The position numbers were made by a program, and so were the translations under genes. A stretch of DNA of 64,000 nucleotides from Pleomorphomonas oryzae DSM 16300 (lineage in GTDB: Bacteria; Pseudomonadota; Alphaproteobacteria; Rhizobiales; Pleomorphomonadaceae): assembly GCF_000422965.1 (NCBI RefSeq), contig NZ_AUHB01000014.1, positions 1 to 64,000 of the forward strand, given 5' to 3'. How positions within the stretch are numbered: position 1 is the first letter of the stretch; every line of letters begins with the position of its first letter. Of the stretch, positions 26,589 to 35,858 are shown piece after piece. The notes under the pieces were generated by a model. That model ran no database searches, was not told the origin of the DNA, and saw nothing but the letters and a program-made list of their open reading frames with translations.

Positions 26589-27986
26589 GTGCATCGGCGG
26601 CAGACCTTTGGGGCTCTGACGATGACGTTCGTCCTCCTCGCCATACCTTCCCGTGCGCAGGAAGCCGACGAACCGGAGGCTGTGCCCGCGCTCAGAGCCT
26701 CTCTGCCGGTGAAGTCGGCCAACATCCTCGCCGATCCGTCGCTCGACACCGAAAAGCCAACAACTCCCAAGCCGGAGACGGCCGAGATCGCCATCCCGCC
26801 GTTGCGTTCCAGCCTGCCCACGCCCGAACTCAGGACGGTGGTTCGACCTGTGCCGCCGGTGCTTTCCGCCAAACTGCCGGCGGTGGCGCCCAGTCTGCCG
26901 CTCGTCACGCGCGAGGCCGATGCTCGTGCCGAATACGAGCCGCTGGGCCTGCGGCTCGGCAACTTCATCGTCAACACCACCACGTCGACCGGCCTTGGGC
27001 TCCGCCATCATTCGACGCAGGGCGATGAAACCTTCCTCCGCTCGACCGGCGATGTCGCGGCCCGTTCCGACTGGGAGCGCAACAGTCTGGAGCTGCGCCT
27101 TGGCGGGGCCTACCGCCGTTCGCTCTCCGGCATCGATGAATCGCTGCCCGAAGGCAACGCCAATATTACCGGCCGTTTCGACCTTACCAACGCCGACCGG
27201 CTCACCGCATCGGCCGGCTGGACCTTGCGCGACGATACGTCGGGAGACGGCAAGGAAAACACCTTCTCCGGCACGCTCGGCTATGAACGGTTCGGCGGCG
27301 TTATCGGCCTCAAGACCGGTCTCGGCATCGACCGCACCGCCAACGAGACCGATCCGACGCTCGACAATACGGCGCTGTCCTCATCGCTGCGTCTGTCGCT
27401 CGACAACGGTGCCGTCCTGCAGCCCTTTGTGGAGATCGGCGCCTTCAGCCGCAGCTTCGATCGATCGGCGGCCGGCGATGGGCTCAGCCGCAGCGGCGTC
27501 GGCGGTGAAGCCAAGGCCGGCGTTGCCGTGGCGCGCGACGACGTGACTGGTGAGATCGCCCTCGGTTATGGCTACGAGTGGCTGAGGGAAGATGGCCTTG
27601 CCAATATTTCCGGGGTGGTCGGCTCGGCCTCGCTCACCTGGGATCCCAGCGAGTTGTTGCGCCTCAACGGCATCGCCTCGACCAGTTTCGCGCCGACGTC
27701 GGCGGCTGGCGCCTCGGGCGTGCTCAAGCACATCGGCGAGCTGACCGTCACCTATGCCCTGACGCCCAATGCTTTCGTGGTCGGCGGCGGTGGGCTGACG
27801 CTGGAGGATTATGCCGGCATCGACCGTCAGGTCACCACCACGACGCTGAAGGCCGGCATCGGCTACAAGCTCAACCGCACGGTGGAACTCGGCCTCGACG
27901 GCGAGCACAAGATCGTCCGTTCCAACGCGGCAGGCGGCGACTATACCGACAGCAGCGTCACGGCAACCTTGACGCTTCGGCAATAG
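26589..27986 (+). CDS. Outer-membrane beta-barrel protein (BBP2-like)
   Basis: A 465-residue exported protein with signal peptide ending AIPSRAQ. Residues ~25-125 are Pro-rich with three loosely repeated motifs (VPALRASLP, IPPLRSSLP, VPPVLSAKLP), probably a periplasmic segment. From about 130 on, alternating hydrophobic/polar strands and a final segment SSVTATLTLRQ indicate a beta barrel. LGLRLGNFIVNTTTSTGLG resembles the start of alphaproteobacterial putative porin BBP2 proteins. GTG 26589 has GGAGG at 6 nt. It stands alone, and its ligand or cargo is unknown. Confidence 0.75.
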   Translation: MHRRQTFGALTMTFVLLAIPSRAQEADEPEAVPALRASLPVKSANILADPSLDTEKPTTPKPETAEIAIPPLRSSLPTPELRTVVRPVPPVLSAKLPAVAPSLPLVTREADARAEYEPLGLRLGNFIVNTTTSTGLGLRHHSTQGDETFLRSTGDVAARSDWERNSLELRLGGAYRRSLSGIDESLPEGNANITGRFDLTNADRLTASAGWTLRDDTSGDGKENTFSGTLGYERFGGVIGLKTGLGIDRTANETDPTLDNTALSSSLRLSLDNGAVLQPFVEIGAFSRSFDRSAAGDGLSRSGVGGEAKAGVAVARDDVTGEIALGYGYEWLREDGLANISGVVGSASLTWDPSELLRLNGIASTSFAPTSAAGASGVLKHIGELTVTYALTPNAFVVGGGGLTLEDYAGIDRQVTTTTLKAGIGYKLNRTVELGLDGEHKIVRSNAAGGDYTDSSVTATLTLRQ

Positions 27987-27996
27987 GACGCGCGGA

Positions 27997-28917
27997 TCAT
28001 TTGACAGTTTGGCCGCGCTTGCTCCACTCCGCCCAGAAGATGCCGCCCAGCACCAGCGCCAATGCCAGCGCGTGATAGGCCCTAAAGCTTTCGCCGAGTA
28101 CCAGCACGGCGAGGATCGATGCGAAAACCGGAATCAGGTTGATGAAGACGCCCGCCCGGCCCGGTCCGACCAGCTCGACGCCGCGCACGAAGAAGATCTG
28201 CGAGATCACTGACGGAAAAACCGCGCAATAGGCGACGACCAGCCATCCGAAAGGCGTTGGCGCCACATATTGGCCCATGGCGATCTCGGCGGCGAGGAAG
28301 GGCAGCGAGGTCAGGAAGGCGGCGACCGAAAGGCCGGCGAAGAAGGAAAGACCGGCAATCCTCGGTCGTCTCGGCAGCAGCACGGTATAGAGAGCGTAGA
28401 CGACGCAGGCGCCGAGCATCATCAGATCGCCAACGTTGAAATCGAGCGCGGCGAGGGTGCTGATGTCGCCCTTGACGGCGATGACGCCGACGCCGACCAG
28501 CGTCGTTGCCATGCCCGCCAGTTGGCCGGTGCCGGCCCGCGTGCCGGCAATCAAGTAGGCAAAGACGAAGACCAGGCCGGGCAGGGCGCCCTGGATGATG
28601 CCGATATTGACGGCCGAGGTGAAATGGGCGGCGATATAGAAGAAGGCGTTGAAAAAGGTGAAGCCCAGCGCGCCCATCGCCAGCATGTAGGGAAGCCGGC
28701 TTTTCATCACCGACCAGTCGGCCATGACGGGTTTGCGGGCGAAAACGAGCAGCAACAGCAATACGCCCAACCAGCGGAAGGTGGTGAGCGCCATGGGTGA
28801 CACCTCGCCAACCGCGAGGCGGCTCGCCACGGCATTGCCGGCCCAGAAAAGGGGCGCCAATATCAGCAGAAGATACGGCCGGTCGTAGAGACGCGACCAG
28901 AAACCGTCATCGGTCAC
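27997..28917 (-). CDS. DMT-family (EamA) permease
   Basis: A 306-residue membrane protein with ten helices in two EamA repeats. PLFWAGNAVASRLAVGEVSP at the first helix and SQIFFVRGVELVGPGRAGVF in the last third are family signatures. It is not closely similar to the other EamA protein of this window (about 6.5-7.4 kb). Substrate unknown. It converges on the barrel-protein gene with 10 bp between stops and diverges from purA. Confidence 0.9.
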   Translation of the reverse strand: MTDDGFWSRLYDRPYLLLILAPLFWAGNAVASRLAVGEVSPMALTTFRWLGVLLLLLVFARKPVMADWSVMKSRLPYMLAMGALGFTFFNAFFYIAAHFTSAVNIGIIQGALPGLVFVFAYLIAGTRAGTGQLAGMATTLVGVGVIAVKGDISTLAALDFNVGDLMMLGACVVYALYTVLLPRRPRIAGLSFFAGLSVAAFLTSLPFLAAEIAMGQYVAPTPFGWLVVAYCAVFPSVISQIFFVRGVELVGPGRAGVFINLIPVFASILAVLVLGESFRAYHALALALVLGGIFWAEWSKRGQTVK

Positions 28918-29073
28918 AAAGCACCTCTCGTCGATCTTGGATGCTTGTTCCTAACGGGTCTGACGGTTCCCCGCACGCCTCTTTCGTGCAATCCGGTACG
29001 CTGACTTCAGGATAAATGGCAGATTTCCGACATCGCGACTTTCATTGACGGGCGGGCGTCGTTATAGTCGGTC

Positions 29074-29104
29074 AAGCCCCGGTGCCCAAGGCATCGGGGC
29101 TTTC
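29074..29104. terminator. GC-rich hairpin upstream of purA
   Basis: Stem AAGCCCCGGTGCC / GGCATCGGGGCTT with loop CAA and one mismatch, followed by TCC. It lies 70 bp before purA and beyond the divergent DMT gene, where no gene needs termination. It could be an attenuator-like leader hairpin of purA or a remnant terminator. Confidence 0.45.
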
Positions 29105-29172
29105 CGTGCGCGTGCTGCCGGCGGTGGCGCGGCGCGGAAAGGTCTGACACTTGAACGACGGGACCTTTTTCA

Positions 29173-30468
29173 ATGGCGAACGTAGTGGTGGTCGGCTCCC
29201 AGTGGGGAGACGAAGGCAAGGGCAAAATCGTCGACTGGTTGTCCGAGCGGGCCGACGTGGTCGTCCGCTTCCAGGGCGGTCATAATGCCGGCCACACGCT
29301 GGTGATCGACGGCGTTTCCTACAAGCTGTCGCTGCTGCCCTCCGGTGTCGCCCGTCCGGGCAAGCTCTCCGTCATCGGCAACGGTGTCGTCGTCGATCCG
29401 CGCGCCTTCGTCAACGAAGTGACGCGCATCCGCGAGCAGGGCGTCAAGATCAGTCCCGACAACCTGCGTATCGCCGAGAATGCCACGCTGATCCTGTCCA
29501 TTCATCAGGAGCTCGACGAGCTGCGCGAGAACGCCGCTTCGCCGACCACCCGCATCGGCACCACCAAGCGCGGCATCGGCCCCGCCTATGAGGACAAGGT
29601 CGGCCGCAGAGCCATCCGCCTCGTCGATCTCGCCCATCCCGAGACGCTGAACAACCGCATCGAGCGCCTGCTCGCTCATCACAATCCGCTGCGCCGCGGC
29701 CTTGGCCAGTCGGAGATCGCGCCTGAGACCGTCCGCGAAGAGCTGATGGCGGTGGCCGATTTCATCCTGCCCTATATGGACGTCACCTGGCGGCTGCTCG
29801 ATGAGAAGCGCAAGGCGGGGTCCCGCATTCTGTTCGAGGGTGCCCAGGGCGCGCTGCTGGACAACGACCACGGCACCTATCCCTTCGTTACCGGCTCCAA
29901 CACCATGGCCGGCCAGGCGGCGGCCGGTTCCGGCATGGGTCCCGGCGCGCTCGATTATGTGCTCGGCATCACCAAGGCCTATACGACGCGCGTCGGCTCC
30001 GGGCCGTTCCCGACCGAGCTGTTCGATGAAGTCGGCGACTTCCTGGGACAGCGCGGCAAGGAGTTCGGCACGGTGACGGGTCGCAAGCGCCGCTGCGGCT
30101 GGTTCGACGCCGTGCTGGTGCGCCAGACGGTGGTCACGTCGGGCATCAACGGCATCGCGCTGACTAAGCTCGACGTGCTGGACGGCCTCGACGAGATCAA
30201 GGTGTGCATCGGCTACGAGATCGATGGCCGCACCCTCGATTACCTGCCGGCCAACCAGGAAGATCAGGCACGGGTGAAGCCGATCTATGAGACCATGGAA
30301 GGCTGGAAGGAATCGACCGCCGGTGCCCGCTCCTGGGCCGAGCTGCCGGCGCAGGCGATCAAGTATGTGCGCCATATCGAGGAGCTGATTGGTGCCCCGG
30401 TGGCTATGTTGTCCACCAGTCCTGATCGTCTCGACACGATTCTTGTGCGTGATCCGTTTCAGGATTAA
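29173..30468 (+). CDS. purA: Adenylosuccinate synthetase
   Basis: A 431-residue enzyme (typical 430) that forms adenylosuccinate from IMP, aspartate and GTP in AMP synthesis. Visible: the P-loop and catalytic Asp in [26 protein letters not shown] with the catalytic His, [32 protein letters not shown] and the GTP-binding segment [11 protein letters not shown] 29173 is clear from homology; upstream there is GACGGGACC. It is single-gene in layout. A T-run-free GC-rich stretch follows. Confidence 0.97.
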   Translation: MANVVVVGSQWGDEGKGKIVDWLSERADVVVRFQGGHNAGHTLVIDGVSYKLSLLPSGVARPGKLSVIGNGVVVDPRAFVNEVTRIREQGVKISPDNLRIAENATLILSIHQELDELRENAASPTTRIGTTKRGIGPAYEDKVGRRAIRLVDLAHPETLNNRIERLLAHHNPLRRGLGQSEIAPETVREELMAVADFILPYMDVTWRLLDEKRKAGSRILFEGAQGALLDNDHGTYPFVTGSNTMAGQAAAGSGMGPGALDYVLGITKAYTTRVGSGPFPTELFDEVGDFLGQRGKEFGTVTGRKRRCGWFDAVLVRQTVVTSGINGIALTKLDVLDGLDEIKVCIGYEIDGRTLDYLPANQEDQARVKPIYETMEGWKESTAGARSWAELPAQAIKYVRHIEELIGAPVAMLSTSPDRLDTILVRDPFQD

Positions 30469-30599
30469 GTGATTCACCACGTTTTGCCGGCCTTCCCGCC
30501 GCAAAAAAGCCCGGCCGCCATCGCAAGGCTCGCCGCCGGGTGTCCTATCGAAACAGCGTTCCGCCACAAGGCGGGGCGCCAAGCCGAGAGATGCGGTAC

Positions 30600-32462
30600 A
30601 TGGCGGACTACTATCCCGTATTGAAGCGTGCCATTTCCTCGCTGCCATCAGGCTCGGGCGAGGCGAGGCGCGCCGTCTACGAGAAGGCTCGCGTCGCGCT
30701 CCTCCGCCAGCTCAGTTCCTACAATCCGCCGCTGTCGCCGACCGAGATCGCCGACCAGCGCGTGGCGCTTGAGGATTGCATCCGTCGGGTAGAGGCAGAG
30801 GTAGCCGGCGTTGCCGACGAAGCCGCGCCCGCTGAACCTGCTCCCGCGGCGCCGCCGCCTGTCGCCAAGGCATCGCCGCCGCCGGTGCCGGAGCAGCCTG
30901 CCCCCCGCGTCGAGCCGGATCTGCGCGCCGAACCAAAGCGCCCCGAGCAGTCGACTCCGCCTCGCAAAGGCGGACTGGCTTCGCTCGCCACTCCGGATAT
31001 GAATCCGTTCCGTCATATCGAGCCGCTCGCCACGCCGGACATGAATCCGTTCCGGCACATCGAGCCGCTGTCGGCGCGCGGCACTACGCCCGCTCGCGCC
31101 GAGCCGTCCGACCGGGACGCCCCACGGCCGCCGACGAGCCTGCCGACCGAGCGTCCCCGGCTGCCGACCGCGCGCCTGCCGGAGGAGCATGGCGAGCCGC
31201 GGATCGGCGTCGGCGTCAGCGCGCTATCGCGCACCCTGAAACAGGCCGATTCGCTGGGTGAAGCGTCGTCCACCGCCGTGCGTGCCGCGCGCCACGCCAT
31301 GAATGAGGTGGACGAGGTCGACGAACCGGTCTCGGCCGATCGGGTCGAGCCGGATCTCGGCAATGGCCGCGCGGCCGGTTCGCGTCCCGAATCGGTCATG
31401 GTCGGAATGTCCGACAAACTGGAGCCGGAACGGCTGCAGGCCCAGCGCGAGGCGGCAACGCTGCCTTGGCCGGAAGATCGTGCCGGCGCTGGCCGGCGTG
31501 GCCGGCTGCTGCTGATCGGGCTTGCCGCGCTCCTCGTGGTCGCGCTCGGCAGTGGCATTTTCGTCTATCGCGATACGCTGTCGGGGCTGTTCGCCGGGGA
31601 GCCGCAGGCCGAGACCAACGCGGCGACGACCGGCGACGACGGTCTCGCTCCCAAGATTCTTGATCGCCTGCCCGCCGAAGGTGAGGCGCCGGCGGCGCCG
31701 GTCGCCCCGGACGCCGTCGCGGTGCAGACCGAGGCGGTCCACGGGGCGACAGCCGTCGATCCCGACTTGCCGCCGGCGCCTGGCAGCGCAACGGCCATGG
31801 CCGCTCCGGCAGCGCCGGCCCAGCAAACGCCGCCCCCGGCCGATGCCGGCCCCGTTCTGGCAGCGCCTGCCGCGTCCACTCCGCCGCCGGCCGCCACCGC
31901 CCAGGCCGGCCAAACGATCGGCGTCGCCCAAAAGGCCATTCTTTACGAAGAGCCGATTCCCGGAGCTCCCGGCACCAAGCTCGATGGTACAGTGGTCTGG
32001 TCCTTCGTCAACGAACCGGCATTGCCCGGCGACAAGCCGGTGCCGCAGATCCGGGGCGATATCGAGATCCCGCAAACCGGCCTCAAGATGCGCCTCTCCA
32101 TCCATAAGAATGACGATCAGGCGCTGCCGGCCAGTCACATCGTGGAATTCTCTTTCGACCTGCCGCCGTCGTTTGCCGGCAAGTTCATCGACGCGGCGCC
32201 CGGCATGATCGCCAAGCAGACCGAGGAAGCGCGTGGCGACACGATCACCGGTGCCGTCGCCAAGGTGTCCGACAGTCTGTTCTGGCTGGCGCTGTCCGGC
32301 CTTGAGCAGGATGTCGCCCGCAACATCCAGCTCTTGAAGGACCGGCCGTGGATGGACATCCCCATCCGCTATGGCAATCGCCGTCGCGCCATTCTCACCT
32401 TCGAGAAGGGCGCTACCGGCGAAAAGGCTTTCGCCGACGCCTTTGCCGCCTGGGGACAGTGA
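30600..32462 (+). CDS. Large Pro/Ala-rich single-pass membrane protein with 14-residue tandem repeat
   Basis: A 620-residue protein of unknown function conserved, to my recollection, in Rhizobiales next to purA. Residues 1-65 (MADYYPVLKRAISSLPSGSG...) form a compact conserved helical domain. A disordered Pro/Ala/Glu-rich region follows, containing two identical copies of LATPDMNPFRHIEP at 129-156. One transmembrane helix lies at ~305-325 (RLLLIGLAALLVVALGSGIFV). A second Pro/Ala linker and a C-terminal globular domain (~450-620, VVWSFVNEPALPGDKPVPQIRG onward) lie on the other side, probably periplasmic. The start at 30600 follows homologous N-termini; GTG 30540 and ATG 30591 are alternatives. 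A strong terminator follows. Confidence 0.75.
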   Translation: MADYYPVLKRAISSLPSGSGEARRAVYEKARVALLRQLSSYNPPLSPTEIADQRVALEDCIRRVEAEVAGVADEAAPAEPAPAAPPPVAKASPPPVPEQPAPRVEPDLRAEPKRPEQSTPPRKGGLASLATPDMNPFRHIEPLATPDMNPFRHIEPLSARGTTPARAEPSDRDAPRPPTSLPTERPRLPTARLPEEHGEPRIGVGVSALSRTLKQADSLGEASSTAVRAARHAMNEVDEVDEPVSADRVEPDLGNGRAAGSRPESVMVGMSDKLEPERLQAQREAATLPWPEDRAGAGRRGRLLLIGLAALLVVALGSGIFVYRDTLSGLFAGEPQAETNAATTGDDGLAPKILDRLPAEGEAPAAPVAPDAVAVQTEAVHGATAVDPDLPPAPGSATAMAAPAAPAQQTPPPADAGPVLAAPAASTPPPAATAQAGQTIGVAQKAILYEEPIPGAPGTKLDGTVVWSFVNEPALPGDKPVPQIRGDIEIPQTGLKMRLSIHKNDDQALPASHIVEFSFDLPPSFAGKFIDAAPGMIAKQTEEARGDTITGAVAKVSDSLFWLALSGLEQDVARNIQLLKDRPWMDIPIRYGNRRRAILTFEKGATGEKAFADAFAAWGQ

Positions 32463-32471
32463 TCAAGCTAC

Positions 32472-32509
32472 AAACCGGCGCCGCCTCAGAAGCGGCGCCG
32501 GTTTGTTTT
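32472..32509 (+). terminator. Strong Rho-independent terminator
   Basis: Perfect 13-bp stem AAACCGGCGCCGC / GCGGCGCCGGTTT with a 7-nt loop, followed by GTTTTGG. Confidence 0.9.
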
Positions 32510-32651
32510 GGAGCGGCTTTCAGGCGGAGTTCGACAGCTTCATCGGCACAAGGCCGGTGAGTGTCAGCGACGCGGCAACAGGCCGCTGGCGGTCGATTGT
32601 CTCGCTCAGCGCAAAGCTGTCGGCGGAGATGGCGTCAGGCTGCGTGGGCAG

Positions 32652-33005
32652 TCACTTTGCCAACAGCACGGCACGGCCGACCAGCTTGCCGGATGGAAGG
32701 TGATGGATCTCGATCACCTTGCCCTCGGGGCCGTCGATGGTCAGCGACAGGCGGTCGGCATCGACTTGAGTGCTGACGACGGTGCCCGGCGTGACCACTT
32801 CGATCAGGGTCTGGAATGGCGCGCCGGCCGGCGGCGTCGCCTCACCGCTTCTTGCCACACGAAAGGCGATAGCCACGAACACGGCGATCAGGCCGATGCC
32901 GAGCGTGCCGGCGGCGATCAGCATCATGGTGCGCAAGCGAGCCTGCACCCGGGCGATGGCTGGATCGAGCGGCGCCTCGCGGTCTTCGTCGATCGGCCCG
33001 GTCAT
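32652..33005 (-). CDS. Small single-pass membrane protein (possibly DUF6476)
   Basis: A 117-residue protein. An N-terminal acidic stretch is followed by a transmembrane helix at ~27-50 (TMMLIAAGTLGIGLIAVFVAIAF region), then a ~60-residue small beta-rich domain ending EIHHLPSGKLVGRAVLLAK. ATG 33005 has AAGGA at 8 nt. Position next to an rluD-type gene, divergent, matches a small alphaproteobacterial family that I believe is DUF6476. No function is known. Confidence 0.7.
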   Translation of the reverse strand: MTGPIDEDREAPLDPAIARVQARLRTMMLIAAGTLGIGLIAVFVAIAFRVARSGEATPPAGAPFQTLIEVVTPGTVVSTQVDADRLSLTIDGPEGKVIEIHHLPSGKLVGRAVLLAK

Positions 33006-33185
33006 GATGCTTTCCTTCAGCGCGGATTTCTGCGATAGGCGGCATAGCGAATTCGGCGCGGTTTGTCGACGCGCCGCCTGGAGCGATGACGATCCAACGG
33101 GTCGACTTTCGCTCGGCCGGTTGTTTTCATGCACCCCTTTTCCGAAAGTGTCGCAACTTTTCGAGCGGGTGCCTTAGGGGTAGCG

Positions 33186-34217
33186 ATGGCGGACGAGGAC
33201 GATATCAGCCTGGAAGACGAGTCTGGCGAGGCGCGGACGGCCACCGTTGAGGCGGCGGCGAAGACGCGGTTCGACAAGCTTGTCGCCGAGGCTTTTCCGG
33301 ATGTCAGCCGTTCGCGTCTGAAGGCGCTGATCGAAGCCGGCGCCGTTGCCGTCGATGGTACAGTGGTGACCGACGCGTCGAGGAAGCTGATCGGCAATCT
33401 GGCGCTCAGCGTCGTGGTGCCGCCGGCCGAGGATGCCGAGCCGCAGGGCGAGGACATTCCGCTCGACGTCGTCTACGAGGACGACGACCTGATCGTCATC
33501 GACAAGCCGGCCGGCCTCGTGGTGCACCCGGCGGCCGGCAACTGGACGGGCACGCTGGTCAACGCGTTGATCGCCCATTGCGGCGACAGCCTCTCGGGCA
33601 TCGGTGGCGTGCGGCGGCCGGGCATCGTCCACCGGCTTGACAAGGACACCACCGGCCTGATGGTGGTGGCGAAAAACGATCGGGCGCACGCCGGCCTTTC
33701 CGCCCAGTTCGCCGATCACGGCCGAACCGGCCCGCTCGAGCGCGGCTATCTGGCGCTGGTCTGGGGTAGCCCGGAGCCGTTTCGCGGCACCATCGAGGCG
33801 CCGCTGGGCCGCTCGTCGTCCGACCGGACCAAGATGGCCATCATTCGCGGTGGTGGCGGCAAGGAAGCGATCACCCATTACGAAGTGGCCGAGCGCTTTC
33901 CCGCCGAGGCAGGGCGGGGTGCCGTTGCCGCGCTCGTCGAGTGCCACCTCGAAACGGGGCGCACGCACCAAATCCGCGTGCATCTGACCTCCGCCGGCCA
34001 TCCGCTGGTGGGAGATGTCGTCTATGGCTCGCACTTCCTGACCAAGGTCAATCGCCTGCCGGAGGGAGCGGCAGCAGCGGTACGGGCTTTCCAGCGTCAG
34101 GCGTTGCACGCATTCTTGATCGCTTTCGAGCATCCTGTGACCGGTGAGCTCCTGCATTTTGAGAGCGGATTGCCACAGGATATGGCAGACTTGGTGGAGG
34201 CGTTCCGGGAACTTTAG
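33186..34217 (+). CDS. rluD: RluA-family 23S rRNA pseudouridine synthase (RluD-like)
   Basis: A 343-residue enzyme with an N-terminal S4 RNA-binding domain (~25-85, VSRSRLKALIEAGAVAVDG) and a pseudouridine synthase domain. The catalytic Asp is in GIVHRLDKDTTGLMVVAKN near 160. CHLETGRTHQIRVHL and GHPLVGDVVYG follow. RluD modifies helix 69 of 23S rRNA; a different RluA-family target is possible. ATG 33186 follows AGGGGTAGCG. It lies directly upstream of rpoH with 135 bp between. Confidence 0.92.
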   Translation: MADEDDISLEDESGEARTATVEAAAKTRFDKLVAEAFPDVSRSRLKALIEAGAVAVDGTVVTDASRKLIGNLALSVVVPPAEDAEPQGEDIPLDVVYEDDDLIVIDKPAGLVVHPAAGNWTGTLVNALIAHCGDSLSGIGGVRRPGIVHRLDKDTTGLMVVAKNDRAHAGLSAQFADHGRTGPLERGYLALVWGSPEPFRGTIEAPLGRSSSDRTKMAIIRGGGGKEAITHYEVAERFPAEAGRGAVAALVECHLETGRTHQIRVHLTSAGHPLVGDVVYGSHFLTKVNRLPEGAAAAVRAFQRQALHAFLIAFEHPVTGELLHFESGLPQDMADLVEAFREL

Positions 34218-34352
34218 GCTTTTTCATAGGTTACCCATGAAATTGCCGGGATCGTTCCTATATTCGTCTCTCAGTGCGCTTGCACGGCAAGGCACCGAAG
34301 GGGATGCCGTGTCCGTTTGGGAGCGGTCCCAAGACCATAAGGGGGGTGCTCA

Positions 34353-35249
34353 ATGGCCCGTACCACATTGCCGATGATCGCCGCGGGAGAAGGCGGCCTT
34401 AGCCGCTATCTCGACGAGATCCGTCGCTTTCCGATGCTTGAGCCGCAGGAAGAATACATGCTGGCCAAGCGCTATGCGGACTATGACGATCGCGACGCCG
34501 CTCAGAAACTCGTGACCTCGCATCTGCGCCTCGTGGCCAAGATCGCCATGGGCTATCGCGGCTATGGTCTGCCGATCGGCGAAGTGATTTCCGAAGGCAA
34601 TGTCGGTCTGATGCAGGCGGTCAAGCGCTTCGAGCCCGACAAGGGCTTCCGCCTCGCCACCTATGCCATGTGGTGGATCAAGGCCGCCATCCAGGAATAC
34701 ATCCTGCGCTCGTGGTCGCTGGTCAAGATGGGCACGACGGCCAACCAGAAGCGGCTGTTCTTCAATCTTCGCAAGGCCAAGAGCCAGCTGCAGGCGCTCG
34801 GCGACGGCGACCTCAAGCCCGATCAGGTGGATTCGATTGCCACCAAGCTCGGCGTGACCAAGGAAGACGTCATCTCCATGAACCGGCGCCTGTCCGGCGA
34901 CGCCTCGCTCAACTCGCCGCTGCGTTCCGACAGCGAAAGCGGCGAGTGGCAGGATTGGCTGGTCGACGACCGTGACGACCAGGAAACGGTGTTGGCGGAG
35001 TCGGAGGAACTCGATCAGCGCCGCGGCATGCTGAAGCGGGCGCTGGGCGTACTCAACGAGCGCGAGCGGCGTATCTTCGAGGCGCGACGGCTCGCCGAGG
35101 ATCCGATGACGCTGGAAGACCTTTCCACCGAGTTTGGCGTCAGCCGCGAGCGCGTCCGCCAGATCGAGGTGCGCGCCTTCGAAAAGGTGCAGGAAGCCAT
35201 GAAGGCGATGGCCCGCGAGCAGTTGCCGACCCTGGTCGACGCAGACTGA
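34353..35249 (+). CDS. rpoH: RNA polymerase heat-shock sigma factor RpoH
   Basis: A 298-residue sigma-32-type factor. The N-terminal RpoH signature reads LSRYLDEIRRFPMLEPQEE. Region 2 contains the RpoH-box area KLVTSHLRLVAKIAM, GLMQAVKRFEPDKGFRLATYA and WWIKAAIQEYILRSWSLVK. Region 4 is the helix-turn-helix at the C-terminus (TLEDLSTEFGVSRERVRQIE). It directs RNA polymerase to heat-shock promoters. AGGGGGGTGCTCA precedes the ATG. Many Rhizobiales carry two or more rpoH genes, so this may be one of several paralogues. Confidence 0.96.
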   Translation: MARTTLPMIAAGEGGLSRYLDEIRRFPMLEPQEEYMLAKRYADYDDRDAAQKLVTSHLRLVAKIAMGYRGYGLPIGEVISEGNVGLMQAVKRFEPDKGFRLATYAMWWIKAAIQEYILRSWSLVKMGTTANQKRLFFNLRKAKSQLQALGDGDLKPDQVDSIATKLGVTKEDVISMNRRLSGDASLNSPLRSDSESGEWQDWLVDDRDDQETVLAESEELDQRRGMLKRALGVLNERERRIFEARRLAEDPMTLEDLSTEFGVSRERVRQIEVRAFEKVQEAMKAMAREQLPTLVDAD

Positions 35250-35364
35250 CGGCGGGCGCCGCAAACCGGCGCGAAAAGCGCCGCCTATGCGTCCACGGCG
35301 CTTGTTCGCGCCGAGCCTTTGCGCTATAGAGGCGCCCGACCGGGCCATGCGGTGGACCGGAGAC

Positions 35365-35396
35365 GAGCCGCTCGAGGATAGTCCTCGGGGCGGCTC
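35365..35396 (+). promoter_or_regulatory. Long hairpin in rpmE leader
   Basis: Two-tier stem: outer GAGCCGC / GCGGCTC, inner CGAGGA / TCCTCG, loop TAG. It lies 104 bp upstream of rpmE and ~115 bp after rpoH. No T-run follows on the plus strand (GTTCCTCTG), so a leader structure, perhaps for autogenous L31 control, is as likely as a terminator for rpoH. Confidence 0.4.
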
Positions 35397-35499
35397 GTTC
35401 CTCTGATGAGCCGCAGCGTGGCCGACACCCCACACCGGGCGCCCCGACAAGGCCGGCGTCATTGATCGCGTCCTCGGGACGCCGGAAAGGACCGAAAAG

Positions 35500-35727
35500 A
35501 TGAAGCAGGGCATTCATCCCGATTATCATGACATCAAGGTCGTCATGACTGATGGCACCGAGTTCGTCACCCGTTCGTGCTACGGCGCGAAGGACGCGAC
35601 GCTCAACCTCGACATCGACCCGAAGGTGCATCCGGCCTGGACCGGCGGTACGCAGCAGTTGATGGACCGCGGCGGCCGTCTGTCGCGCTTCAATTCGAAG
35701 TTCGGCGGCCTGTTCGCCACCAAGTAA
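35500..35727 (+). CDS. rpmE: 50S ribosomal protein L31
   Basis: A 75-residue ribosomal protein: [19 protein letters not shown], then [13 protein letters not shown] and [15 protein letters not shown]. It lacks the CxxC zinc motif of C+ L31 proteins (only one Cys is present), as is usual in alphaproteobacteria. GGAAAGGACC precedes the ATG. It is followed by a strong terminator. Confidence 0.96.
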   Translation: MKQGIHPDYHDIKVVMTDGTEFVTRSCYGAKDATLNLDIDPKVHPAWTGGTQQLMDRGGRLSRFNSKFGGLFATK

Positions 35728-35750
35728 GGCTTGGCGAAAGCGCAGATATG

Positions 35751-35788
35751 AAAACCCCGGCGAGTGTTACTCGCCGGGGTTTTGTTTT
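35751..35788 (+). terminator. Rho-independent terminator after rpmE
   Basis: Perfect 15-bp stem AAAACCCCGGCGAGT / ACTCGCCGGGGTTTT, loop GTT, then GTTTT. The same hairpin read on the minus strand ends in TTTTCATA and could also serve the converging rcdA gene. Confidence 0.92.
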
Positions 35789-35858
35789 GGGCTATGAGGG
35801 GCAGCGTGAAACGGCAGCTCGCCGGCGCCTCCCCGCGCCAGCGAGCTGTCGAAGACGC

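Noticed and set aside
34235-34265. Heat-shock type promoter before rpoH (CCTATAT)
   Set aside because: A -10-like sequence is present but no correctly spaced -35 element was found.
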